Part shown: one piece after another, positions 6,984 through 13,247 of the stretch
How the letters are laid out: each line of letters opens with the position of its first letter
Position numbering within the stretch: position 1 is the stretch's first letter
Source of the DNA: Pseudomonadota bacterium
GTDB lineage: Bacteria > Pseudomonadota > Alphaproteobacteria > Ferrovibrionales > Ferrovibrionaceae
NCBI GenBank assembly: GCA_023433835.1
Contig: JAEYTW010000248.1
Coordinates: forward strand, 1-13,247
Direction of reading: 5' to 3'
DNA: 13,247 nt
Notes under the pieces: model-generated
The model's input: the letters and a program-made list of their open reading frames with translations, nothing else
Told to the model about the DNA's origin: nothing
The model's database searches: none
Program-made: the position numbers and the translations under genes

Positions 6984-8207
6984 TCAGCCCTGCAGGCCGA
7001 ACGGGTCGTCGACCGAGTGCGAGGGCTGGGTGAACCACTTAGGCCCTTGTTCGGTCATGTAGAAATGGTCCTCGTGGCGGATGCCGAATTCGCCGGGAAA
7101 GCAGATCATCGGCTCGTTGGAAAAGCACATGCCCGGCGCCAGCGGCGTGCGGTCGCTGCGCACCAGATAGGGCCATTCGTGGATATCGAGCCCGATGCCG
7201 TGGCCCGTGCGGTGCGGCAGGCCGGGCAGCGCGTAGTCCGGGCCAAGACCCGCCGCTTCCAGCGACTTGCGGGCTGCGACGTCGACGTCGCCGCAGGGGG
7301 TGCCAATCTGGGCGGCGGCGAAGGCGGCGGCCTGGGCCTCCTTCTCGACATTCCAGGCCCAGCGCTGGCGGTCGGTCGGCTCGCCGAAGACGTAGGTGCG
7401 GGTGATGTCGGACATGTAGCCGTGCACGAGGCAGCCGGTATCGATCAGCACCACGTCGCCCTGCTTCAGCACCTGCGGGTTCTTCACCCCATGCGGGAAG
7501 GCCGAGGCCGGGCCGAACAGGACGATGCAGAAATAGGACCCGCGGCTGCCTACGCGGCGATGGGCCTCGTTGATGAATTCCTCGACTTCCGTCGTGGTGA
7601 TGCCTTCATGCAGCATCGAGGCGGCGGCGCGGTGGACGGCGAGCGTCATGTCGTGCGCCCGCTGCATCAGCGCGATCTCGTTGGCCGACTTGCGGGTCCG
7701 GCAGGCCGCGGTGATCAGCCTGGCATCGAAGAAGTCGTAGCCCTGCGCCAGCTTGGCGATGCCGTCGACGATGAAGAACGGCGCGCTTTCGCACAGGCCC
7801 ACGCGATGGCCGGCGCCCGCGCCGATCTGCAGGCGCTCGAGGATTTCCAGGAACAGCGCGTATGGGCTTTCGTGTTCATGCCAGCAATTCACCCGCCCCT
7901 CGACGACCATGTAGTCGCGCACCGTGCCTTCCTCGAAGGCCGGGGCGATGTATTCGACCGCGCCGACGGCGGGGATGATCGCGCCGACCATCCGCTCGGA
8001 CTGCTTCCACTGGGTGCCGGTGAAATAGGTCATGTTCGAGCCGGCATTGACGTAGATCGCGGCAATGCCCTGCTCGCGCATCAGGCCCTGGGCCTTCGCA
8101 ATGCGGGCCTGGTATTCGTCGAGGCCGATCGGCGTGGCGCCGGCCATCATGTTGGACAGACTGTTGAGGGCCGCCGCCCGATCGCTGCCGCCGACGCCAA
8201 TGGTCAT
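6984..8207 (-). CDS. M24 family metallopeptidase (Xaa-Pro dipeptidase/aminopeptidase P-like)
   Basis: A 407-residue two-domain protein. An N-terminal creatinase-like domain (about 30-165) contains NMTYFTGTQWKQSERM, and the C-terminal pita-bread catalytic domain covers about 175-395. All five dinuclear metal ligands are present: D256 (LIDTG), D267 (YMSDITRTYVFGEP), H336 (GHGIGLDIHEWP), E365 (FSNEP) and E379 (RHED). H240 and H343 fit the conserved catalytic histidines. It is cytoplasmic, since no signal peptide is seen. It most likely cleaves Xaa-Pro or a related amide bond in imported substrates, given the adjacent importer. M24 also includes creatinase, ectoine hydrolase and DddP, so a non-peptide substrate remains possible; creatinase is disfavoured because the metal ligands are intact. 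The ATG at 8207 has AGAGGA 10 bases upstream. The promoter is divergent from the XRE-cupin gene. Confidence 0.9.
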   Translation of the reverse strand: MTIGVGGSDRAAALNSLSNMMAGATPIGLDEYQARIAKAQGLMREQGIAAIYVNAGSNMTYFTGTQWKQSERMVGAIIPAVGAVEYIAPAFEEGTVRDYMVVEGRVNCWHEHESPYALFLEILERLQIGAGAGHRVGLCESAPFFIVDGIAKLAQGYDFFDARLITAACRTRKSANEIALMQRAHDMTLAVHRAAASMLHEGITTTEVEEFINEAHRRVGSRGSYFCIVLFGPASAFPHGVKNPQVLKQGDVVLIDTGCLVHGYMSDITRTYVFGEPTDRQRWAWNVEKEAQAAAFAAAQIGTPCGDVDVAARKSLEAAGLGPDYALPGLPHRTGHGIGLDIHEWPYLVRSDRTPLAPGMCFSNEPMICFPGEFGIRHEDHFYMTEQGPKWFTQPSHSVDDPFGLQG

Positions 8208-8229
8208 GATTGCCAGATCCTCTGTCCGG

Positions 8230-8268
8230 AAAATTTAAGTGTGACTAAAATTTAAGTGACACTAAAAT
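8230..8268. repeat. 17-bp tandem repeats, probable XRE-cupin operator
   Basis: AAAATTTAAGTG occurs at 8230-8241 and again at 8247-8258, exactly 17 bases apart. ACTAAAAT recurs with the same 17-base period (8244-8251, 8261-8268), so about 2.3 units are present. The units also contain opposed GTGTGAC and GTGACAC halves, giving partial dyad symmetry. They fill the 92-base gap between the divergent peptidase and regulator genes and cover the peptidase promoter. A TAAAAT in each unit could also serve as a -10 for the regulator. Binding by the adjacent regulator is inferred from position. Confidence 0.55.
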
Positions 8269-8276
8269 CGTGTCAA
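8249..8276 (-). promoter_or_regulatory. Promoter of the M24 peptidase gene
   Basis: On the minus strand there is a perfect TTGACA (8276-8271), a 16-base spacer and TAAATT (8254-8249, four of six -10 bases). It lies 42-69 bases upstream of the peptidase ATG. The 17-bp repeats overlap it completely. Confidence 0.55.
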
Positions 8277-8299
8277 GGCGGATTTGACGGGGTCGGCGG

Positions 8300-8860
8300 A
8301 TGACGGTCGAGCGGATCGGAGAGAAGTTGCGGCGCCATCGCCGCGCGGCCGGCAAGACGCTGGCCGAGGTGGCCGGGGCCGCCGGCGTCTCCACCGGCTT
8401 CCTGTCCCAGGCCGAACGCAACCTGACCGGCGTGTCGATCTCGTCGCTGGCTAATATCGCCCGGGCGCTGGACGTGCCGCTGCGCCAGCTGTTCGACCAG
8501 CCCGCCCAGGCCCGCCCCGATTCGCGCCAGGGCGGCCGCCAGGCTTATGCGATCGAGGGCAAGCGCCAGAGCTATGAACGCCTGTCGACGACGTTTCCGG
8601 GCAGCGTGATCAACGCGGTCAAGATGACGATGCCGCCGGGCTATCAGTCCGAGACCGTCTCGCACGAAGGCGACGAGTTCGTCTACGTGCTGTCGGGCCG
8701 GGTGCGCTACGCGGTAGGCGATGAGGTCTATGTGCTGGGCCCGGGCGACTCGCTGCACTTCCCCGGCCAGAATACCCACGCCATCAGCGTCGTCGGCGAC
8801 GAGCCGGTCGAGGTGATCTCGGTCGGCACCCTGCCGATCTTCGACGATGGCGCGGGGTGA
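8300..8860 (+). CDS. XRE family transcriptional regulator with C-terminal cupin domain
   Basis: A 186-residue regulator. Residues about 6-62 form an XRE/Cro helix-turn-helix (IGEKLRRHRRAAGKTLAEVAGAAGVSTGFLSQAER, then NLTGVSISSLANIARALDV). Residues about 105-175 form a cupin_2 barrel with HEGDEFVYVLSGRVRYAV, the GPGDSLHFP turn and H160; H122, E126 and H160 are the candidate metal or ligand residues. This architecture (PuuR/SutR-like) typically senses a small metabolite through the cupin and represses neighbouring catabolic or transport genes. It is divergent from the M24 peptidase gene with the 17-bp repeats between them, so self-regulation and control of the peptidase are likely. A GGGG lies 7 bases before the ATG. 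It ends 18 bases from the convergent methyltransferase gene. Confidence 0.92.
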   Translation: MTVERIGEKLRRHRRAAGKTLAEVAGAAGVSTGFLSQAERNLTGVSISSLANIARALDVPLRQLFDQPAQARPDSRQGGRQAYAIEGKRQSYERLSTTFPGSVINAVKMTMPPGYQSETVSHEGDEFVYVLSGRVRYAVGDEVYVLGPGDSLHFPGQNTHAISVVGDEPVEVISVGTLPIFDDGAG

Positions 8861-8878
8861 TCTTATACCAGGGCCGGA

Positions 8879-10858
8879 TCAGACGGGGCGTTCGAAAACC
8901 GCGACAATCATGCTCTTGAAGACCATCGGATCGCGGATTTCCTCGGCCATCCAATAGTGCAGCTCGGCGGCAACGTCCAACGTCGGCATACGGTCGGCGG
9001 CGGCCCGCATCTCTGAGCCGCTGACCTTGAAGCCGACGAGCCGGAGGCCGCGCGCGGCGCAGCCCTGGACCAGTTCGCCGACCGACATCGGATGCTCGAC
9101 CGGATTCAGCAGGAGATCGCGGAATGCCGAGAGGCTGAAAAAATCCGACACCGAAGGGAAAACTCTCCCGAAGTTCGCTATCTCGGCTCGACGGTGAAGC
9201 AATTCCTGCCTCGTACGTCGCAACCGCGTGGTCAAGTCACCTTCCGACCGGTCATAGATCGCCCGGGCGGCATCCATCGCCGGCTTGAGAAACTCCCTGA
9301 ACGCCTTCGAATAGACGGCCAGCAGCATGACCCCGCCGGGATCCAGCACCGAGACCAGCTGCTCAAGCCCGGCCCAGGGATCGTTCATATGGTGGATCAC
9401 GCCGGTACAGTCGATCGAATCGAAACGCCGGCCGAGACCGGCTACGGCCATGATGTCGCAATGGCGGAAGTCGATGTCGCGAAACCCGAAATGCCCCAGC
9501 CGGTATCGCGCATAGGCAAGGCTGGTTCGGCTGATGTCGATCGCGGTGATCTGAGCACGCTCGAGATACAGCGAGCGCTCGATTGCCTGGCCGGTGCCGC
9601 AGCCCGCGACGAGGACGCGCACGGGACGTTCGCCGAAATTGCGGGGTGCGAGACGAATTTCGGGATGGAGCCGGGCAAAAACCGCCTCGAACGTTCCCCG
9701 GTTGTGGCGAATCCCCTCGCTCGGCATATAGGCCCAGCGCGGGTAGGGGGTCGCTTCGTAGAATTCCTGTATCTCGCTGCCTGGCATCTTGGCGGCGCCA
9801 GGCATGGCGCGCCGATACGACTTCAACTGTTCGCTCAGCTGCCGGTGAAGTGCGTCGGCATGGGCCTCCCGCCCGGTCAATGGCCAGGCCGTAAGAGACT
9901 CGAACGAACAATAACTCACCAGCACAAGGAACTCGGCCGGCGTCATACGGCCCTTGCGCCGCACCTCGTGCAAGAGGTCATCCAGGCGCGCTTGCTCGTC
10001 GTCGGAAACGCCCAGGGCATATTCGCTGAGCACCACCTGCCGGGCAGCGCAATCCAGAACGCTGAACTCCGGCTCGCCCCAGCGTTCGTCAGGCAGGTCT
10101 TCCAAAAGGAATTGCCGGCAGGCCGACAACAATCCTTCGATATGGGGCAGGTGGTTCAACTCGGCCTTCAGCGTCTCCAGCAACCCGAGCTGCCTGGCGA
10201 ATGCCGCTATGTCCGCGGTGCCCACTGCCGGAAAGTCGCCCCCCTGCTTGAATGCCGCGTCGAATCTGTTGAGCAGATCCGCAAAGTCGGCATCCCTGGC
10301 CGCCAGGTTGTTGATCGCCGGGGCATAGACACCAAGCGCGTGGATGCCAGCGCGTACGGCCCGGCCCACGTCATCCTGGGTCACCCGGTCCAACGAGGCT
10401 GCCGACCTGCCGATCGCATCGGCCAGGTGGAATGCGCATTCATCGGCCAGGTCCGGCTGCATCATGCGCGCATCGAGCAGCAGGCCGGTCGGATCGATCA
10501 TCTGTCCGGTCGGGCCGACCGCGGTCCGGCCTAGTTTCAGCAGGGACGCCGCCAGGCACAGATACGTCCGGGCGGTGGCGCCCCCCAGCGCCATGGCATT
10601 GAGCGCGGCGGTGGCGCTCTGCTCGAATTGCCCGGCCTTGAAATGATATCGGGCCGCCAGGTCGTGCGACCTGCCGGTCATGCCTTCGACGCCGATCAGG
10701 GTTTCGTAGGTGCGCCCGAACTCATCCAGCCGGTCCGCATCGAGCGCCGCCCGCGCGTAGGTATCGAGCGCGTTCGCATCGAACGGGGTCCGCGACAACG
10801 CCTGCGCGCTCGCCTTGAGCGCGCTCAGGCGCTCGGATTTGCTGCGTAACTTGTCCAT
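8879..10858 (-). CDS. Class I SAM-dependent methyltransferase with helical (TPR-like) N-terminal region
   Basis: A 659-residue protein. Residues about 29-110 look like degenerate tetratricopeptide helices (ALDTYARAALDADRLDEFGR, AARYHFKAGQFEQSATAALNA). Residues 120-350 are helical without a recognised fold. At 366-375 is FYEATPYPRW, a motif common just ahead of this methyltransferase type. Motif I VLVAGCGTGQ (415-424), acidic D441 (ITAIDIS), DFRHCDIM (463-470) and FDSIDCTGVIHHMNDP (479-494) define the SAM-binding domain, about 410-520. The acceptor is unknown; protein, lipid or glycan are all possible. I chose the ATG at 10858 (MDKLRSKSER). An in-frame ATG at 10948 would begin inside an inverted repeat and is unlikely. 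No terminator is visible in the 18-base convergent gap with the regulator gene. Confidence 0.85.
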   Translation of the reverse strand: MDKLRSKSERLSALKASAQALSRTPFDANALDTYARAALDADRLDEFGRTYETLIGVEGMTGRSHDLAARYHFKAGQFEQSATAALNAMALGGATARTYLCLAASLLKLGRTAVGPTGQMIDPTGLLLDARMMQPDLADECAFHLADAIGRSAASLDRVTQDDVGRAVRAGIHALGVYAPAINNLAARDADFADLLNRFDAAFKQGGDFPAVGTADIAAFARQLGLLETLKAELNHLPHIEGLLSACRQFLLEDLPDERWGEPEFSVLDCAARQVVLSEYALGVSDDEQARLDDLLHEVRRKGRMTPAEFLVLVSYCSFESLTAWPLTGREAHADALHRQLSEQLKSYRRAMPGAAKMPGSEIQEFYEATPYPRWAYMPSEGIRHNRGTFEAVFARLHPEIRLAPRNFGERPVRVLVAGCGTGQAIERSLYLERAQITAIDISRTSLAYARYRLGHFGFRDIDFRHCDIMAVAGLGRRFDSIDCTGVIHHMNDPWAGLEQLVSVLDPGGVMLLAVYSKAFREFLKPAMDAARAIYDRSEGDLTTRLRRTRQELLHRRAEIANFGRVFPSVSDFFSLSAFRDLLLNPVEHPMSVGELVQGCAARGLRLVGFKVSGSEMRAAADRMPTLDVAAELHYWMAEEIRDPMVFKSMIVAVFERPV

Positions 10859-10942
10859 TGCCCCACGCCCAGCCCCGTTACCGATTCCGGCCGCGGCAAT
10901 CGCCAATCGTCCGACGGATCGGCAGCATTCAATTGAAATCGC

Positions 10943-10972
10943 CGGCAATGTCGCATGGGGCCGACATTGCCG
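10943..10972. repeat. Perfect 11-bp inverted repeat between tetR-type and methyltransferase genes
   Basis: CGGCAATGTCG and CGACATTGCCG are separated by 8 bases, starting 37 bases past the TetR-type stop and ending 84 bases before the methyltransferase ATG (minus-strand order). The minus-strand run after it, GCGATTTCAATTG, is only moderately T-rich. It is either a weak terminator for the regulator or an operator/leader structure for the methyltransferase. The rest of the 10859-11009 gap holds a TTCAATTGAA palindrome (10928-10937) and nothing else recognisable. Confidence 0.5.
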
Positions 10973-11009
10973 TCTACAAGCTCGGAAATGGGGCCGTCTT
11001 CCGACGACG

Positions 11010-11690
11010 TCACTTGATCTGCAGGCCCGAGAACAGCGTGGTGATGATGCTGTCGCTCAAGGACTGCACATGTTCGTCGGTCGTCAGGTCGGTATTGTAG
11101 ACCCGCCGCGTCACCTCGCCGATCGAGAAGGTCAGCACCGACACCGAGGTCGCGATCGAGGTGATGTCGTGGACCGGCAATGGCCGGATCATGCCGGCCG
11201 CGACGGCATCGCGCACCGCCGAGTTGAACGCCTCGAAACCATCGGCGATGTAGCGCTCCATCAGGTAGTCGAGCCGCGGGGTATTGGCCATCGCCTCGTG
11301 CATGACGATGCGCACGTAGTTCGGCTCGGCCGCGTTGGCCTCGATCAGCCGGCGCACCAGGATCTTCAGCCGCGTCACCGGATCGACATCGCGGAATTCC
11401 AGCCGCATCACCGGGAAGGCGCGGCCGCGCCGGCGCATCAGCCGATCGATCGCGGCCTTCCACAAGGCCTCCTTCGACCCGAAGTGGTAATGCACCATCG
11501 ATTGGGTCAGCCCGGCCGCATCGGCCACCGCACCGGTCGAGACGGGGTCGTAGCCATAGCGCGCGAACAGGTCGATGGCGGCATCGAGCAGGCGGTCCTG
11601 CGGCGCCTCGACCGGCCCTGACTCGCGCGGCGGGCGGCCGCGCTTCTTCACTTCGACTGGTGGTGCTTTCCGTGCCGCCAAACTCGCCAT
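11010..11690 (-). CDS. TetR/AcrR family transcriptional regulator
   Basis: A 226-residue repressor-type regulator. A basic leader with KKRGRPP (15-21, AT-hook-like) precedes the TetR DNA-binding domain, about 30-78: DRLLDAAIDLFARYGYDPVSTGAVADAAGLTQSMVHYHFGSKEALW, with the recognition helix at about 59-69. The remaining helical domain should bind a ligand, often an acyl-CoA or small hydrophobic acid in this context. It is divergent from the binding protein/biotin carboxylase genes, and a 22-bp palindrome lies between, so it probably represses that operon and itself. The start is slightly uncertain. ATG 11688-11690 has GGGAG abutting it, while the TTG three codons later has GGAG at 8 bases, a better spacing. 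The choice does not affect the domain content. Confidence 0.92.
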   Translation of the reverse strand: MASLAARKAPPVEVKKRGRPPRESGPVEAPQDRLLDAAIDLFARYGYDPVSTGAVADAAGLTQSMVHYHFGSKEALWKAAIDRLMRRRGRAFPVMRLEFRDVDPVTRLKILVRRLIEANAAEPNYVRIVMHEAMANTPRLDYLMERYIADGFEAFNSAVRDAVAAGMIRPLPVHDITSIATSVSVLTFSIGEVTRRVYNTDLTTDEHVQSLSDSIITTLFSGLQIK

Positions 11691-11748
11691 CTCCCGATAT
11701 CGGTGCCGAACCTAGCCGGGGGCCGCCCCCCGGCGCAACCTTGCGCCG

Positions 11749-11777
11749 ATTAAAATCGATAGACCTATTGATTTCAC
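11749..11777 (-). promoter_or_regulatory. Promoter of the TetR-type gene
   Basis: On the minus strand GTGAAA (11777-11772, four of six) and TTTAAT (11754-11749, five of six) are spaced 17 bases apart. The palindrome occupies nearly the whole spacer, which would give autorepression. It was identified by eye only. Confidence 0.4.
11753..11774. promoter_or_regulatory. 22-bp palindrome, probable TetR-type operator
   Basis: Arms AAATCGATAG and CTATTGATTT pair at nine of ten positions around a 2-base centre. The length and near symmetry fit a TetR-family dimer or dimer-pair site. It lies in the 172-base gap between the divergent TetR and binding-protein genes and touches the predicted promoters on both strands. 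Confidence 0.6.
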
Positions 11778-11796
11778 AGATTAAGCGGATAATTAT
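11768..11796 (+). promoter_or_regulatory. Promoter of the binding protein/biotin carboxylase operon
   Basis: TTGATT (11768-11773) and AATTAT (11791-11796) are 17 bases apart, each matching four of six consensus bases. The -35 box is embedded in the right arm of the palindrome, so a bound repressor would block polymerase. The match is moderate. Confidence 0.42.
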
Positions 11797-11862
11797 CGTC
11801 CGGCACATGAAAACGCCCGCCCGGGAAAACCGGCAACAGGGCAAGACGGGAGAGAACGCGAG

Positions 11863-13062
11863 ATGAAGGGCTTGAAGGCAGGAATTTTTGCCGCCGTGCT
11901 GGCCGTGGCGGCGGCACCGGCGATGGCCGCCGACAACCAGGTCAAGATCGGCGTAATCACCGACATGTCGTCGCTGTTCTCCGATTTCGGCGGGGCCGGC
12001 TCGGTGCTGGCGGCGCGCATGGCGGTCGAGGATTTCGGCGGCCAGGCACTGGGCAAGCCGATCGAGGTGGTCTCGGCCGACCACCAGAACAAGCCCGATA
12101 TCGGCCTCTCGGTCGCGCGGCGCTGGTACGACGTCGAGGGTGTCGGCGCCATCTTCGACGTGCTGAACTCAGGCCTCGCCCTGCCGCTGCAGACGCTGGC
12201 GGCCGACAAGGACAAGCTGGTGTTCTTCTCAGGCGCCAACAACCGCGACCTGCAGGGCAAACTGTGCTCCGACCACGGCTATGTCTGGGGCTATGACAGC
12301 TACGCGCTGGCCAATGCCACCGTTTCCGGCGTGATGCGCAAGCCCAAGGCGCAATCCTGGTACTTCATCACCATCGACTATGCCTCGGGCCACAACCTCG
12401 AGCAGGATGCGATGGCCGTGGTGAAGAAGAACGGCGGCAAGGTTTCGGGCTCGGTGCGCTATGCGCTGGGCACCAAGGATTTCGCCTCGTTCCTGGTGCA
12501 GGCCCAATCTTCAGGCGCCGACGTCGTGGCCTTCGCCACCGGCGGCGCCGACCTGCAGAACCTGGTCAAGCAATCGGCCGAATTCGGCCTGACCCAGCGC
12601 CTGGCCCCCTTGTTCGTCACCACGATGGATATCCAGAGCCTGGGGCTCGAACCGACCAAGGGCGTGCCGCTGGTCACCGATTTCTACTGGGACCAGAACG
12701 ACAAGACGCGCGCCTTCGCCAAGCGGTTCTTCGAACGCCACAAGCGCATGCCGACCGACGTGCAGGCGACCGTCTATTCCAGCGTGGCCCATTACCTGAA
12801 AGCCGTGAAGCAGGCCAACACCACCGAGACCAAGGCGGTCATCAAGGCGCTGAAGGAATTGCCGGTCGATGATTTCATGACGGCCAACGCCCGAATCCGC
12901 GACGACAGCCGCCTGCTGCGCGACATGTACTACGCCGAGGTCAAGGCGCCCGCCGACTCGAAGTACGATTTCGACTATCTCAACATCGTCGCGACCATCC
13001 CCGGGGCGGAAGCCTTCCGTCCGGCGGCCGAGAGCGAATGCCCGCTGCTGAAGAAGTCCTGA
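11863..13062 (+). CDS. LIV-type ABC transporter substrate-binding protein (type 1 periplasmic fold)
   Basis: A 399-residue periplasmic binding protein of the LivJ/LivK-like family (Peripla_BP_6). The signal peptide spans about 1-22 (MKGLKAGIFAAVLAV to PAMA|A), with no lipobox. The mature start VKIGVITDMSSLFSDFGGAGSVLAARMAVEDFGG (about 27-60) is the family signature. Other marks are WYDVEGVGAIFDVLNSGLALPLQ, CSDHGYVWGYDSYALA, and a late cysteine in SECPLLKKS that could pair with the earlier one. Such proteins outside the true leucine system often bind aromatic or other organic acids, so amino acids are not assured. GGGAGAG sits about 8 bases upstream of the ATG. No LIV permease or ATPase gene is in the window. 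The next gene, a biotin carboxylase, begins one base after the stop, so they are co-transcribed. Confidence 0.92.
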   Translation: MKGLKAGIFAAVLAVAAAPAMAADNQVKIGVITDMSSLFSDFGGAGSVLAARMAVEDFGGQALGKPIEVVSADHQNKPDIGLSVARRWYDVEGVGAIFDVLNSGLALPLQTLAADKDKLVFFSGANNRDLQGKLCSDHGYVWGYDSYALANATVSGVMRKPKAQSWYFITIDYASGHNLEQDAMAVVKKNGGKVSGSVRYALGTKDFASFLVQAQSSGADVVAFATGGADLQNLVKQSAEFGLTQRLAPLFVTTMDIQSLGLEPTKGVPLVTDFYWDQNDKTRAFAKRFFERHKRMPTDVQATVYSSVAHYLKAVKQANTTETKAVIKALKELPVDDFMTANARIRDDSRLLRDMYYAEVKAPADSKYDFDYLNIVATIPGAEAFRPAAESECPLLKKS

Positions 13063-13063
13063 C

Positions 13064-13247
13064 ATGGTCACGCGCGTTCTGATCGCCAATCGCGGCGAAG
13101 TGGCGATCCGGATTGCGCGGGCCTGCGCCGAACAGGGAATCGGAGCGGTCGCCGTCTACGCCGAGGACGACCGCGCCGGCCTGCACGTGGGCAAGGCCGA
13201 TCAGGCCGTCGCCCTGCCCGGCCGCGGCACGGCGGCCTATCTTGACG
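13064..13247 (+). CDS. Biotin carboxylase N-terminus (acyl-CoA/pyruvate carboxylase type; partial)
   Basis: The first 61 codons of a biotin-dependent carboxylase. RVLIANRGEVAIRIARACAEQGI followed by AVAVYAEDDRAGLHVGKADQAVAL is the conserved N-terminal (preATP-grasp) lobe of the biotin carboxylase domain, which carboxylates biotin with ATP and bicarbonate. The ATP-grasp domain and any biotin carrier or carboxyltransferase parts lie beyond the window, so the acyl-CoA substrate and whether this is a long fused enzyme cannot be told. The ALPGRGTAAYLD ending is reminiscent of large fused acyl-CoA carboxylases of Alphaproteobacteria, which is an impression, not proof. The ATG follows the binding-protein stop by one base, indicating translational coupling. 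Confidence 0.88.
   Translation, partial: MVTRVLIANRGEVAIRIARACAEQGIGAVAVYAEDDRAGLHVGKADQAVALPGRGTAAYLD

Noticed and set aside
6984..8207. Creatinase as the identity of the M24 protein
   Set aside because: Creatinase lacks the metal-binding residues of this fold, whereas all five ligands are present here.
8861..8878. Bidirectional terminator between the convergent regulator and methyltransferase genes
   Set aside because: The 18-base gap has no stem-loop or T-run.
9092..10534. A plus-strand open frame of about 480 codons opposite the methyltransferase
   Set aside because: No family features and no ribosome binding site. The minus-strand frame has SAM-binding motifs.
1..13247. Mobile element, prophage, CRISPR or toxin-antitoxin content
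   Set aside because: No transposase, integrase, terminal repeats, regularly spaced repeats or small paired genes were seen. The only tandem repeat is the short operator-like array at 8230-8268.

Overview
The window is GC-rich, densely coded bacterial DNA with short intergenic gaps. Tat-dependent and LIV-type binding proteins, a crotonase/AtuA pair and divergently read regulators suggest a metabolically versatile alphaproteobacterium. That assignment rests on general style, not on a marker gene. I saw no rRNA, tRNA, CRISPR array, insertion sequence or phage gene. No gene-free stretch exceeds about 255 bases.

Left block (1-1967, minus strand): a crotonase-family enoyl-CoA hydratase (928-1713) is followed 4 bases later by an AtuA/DUF1446-family protein cut by the window edge (1-923). 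The pair sits behind a clear promoter whose -10 box is covered by a palindrome (TGAA-N5-TTCA core). A second copy of the core lies about 120 bases upstream. Both families occur in acyl-CoA catabolism of branched or terpenoid acids.

Second block (1968-8860): a compact peptide-type ABC importer operon on the minus strand comprises a Tat-exported binding protein, two permeases and one fused double ATPase. The last three genes are joined by GTGA start/stop overlaps. Upstream is an M24 (Xaa-Pro dipeptidase-like) metallopeptidase with all five metal ligands. It is divergent from an XRE-cupin regulator, and the shared intergenic region carries a 17-bp tandem repeat lying over the peptidase promoter. 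Together these look like a regulated module that imports a small peptide or related amide and hydrolyses it.

Third block (8879-10858, minus): a 659-residue protein with a helical, possibly TPR-like N-terminal half and a class I SAM methyltransferase C-terminal half. It has no evident functional link to its neighbours.

Right block (11010-13247): a TetR-type repressor (minus) is divergent from a LIV-type (family 1 periplasmic fold) substrate-binding protein. One base after the binding protein, the N-terminus of a biotin carboxylase begins and runs off the window. A near-perfect 22-bp palindrome in the divergent region is the probable TetR operator. Pairing a binding protein directly with a carboxylase suggests uptake of a carboxylic acid that is activated and carboxylated inside the cell, but the substrate cannot be read from the sequence.

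The most interesting material is regulatory: three different well-formed operator candidates, each placed over a promoter. Some proteins also have odd details: a shortened first ATPase domain, a Gly-to-Met change in a permease EAA loop, and a crotonase lacking one of the two classical glutamates. I found no clear new defence or mobile system.
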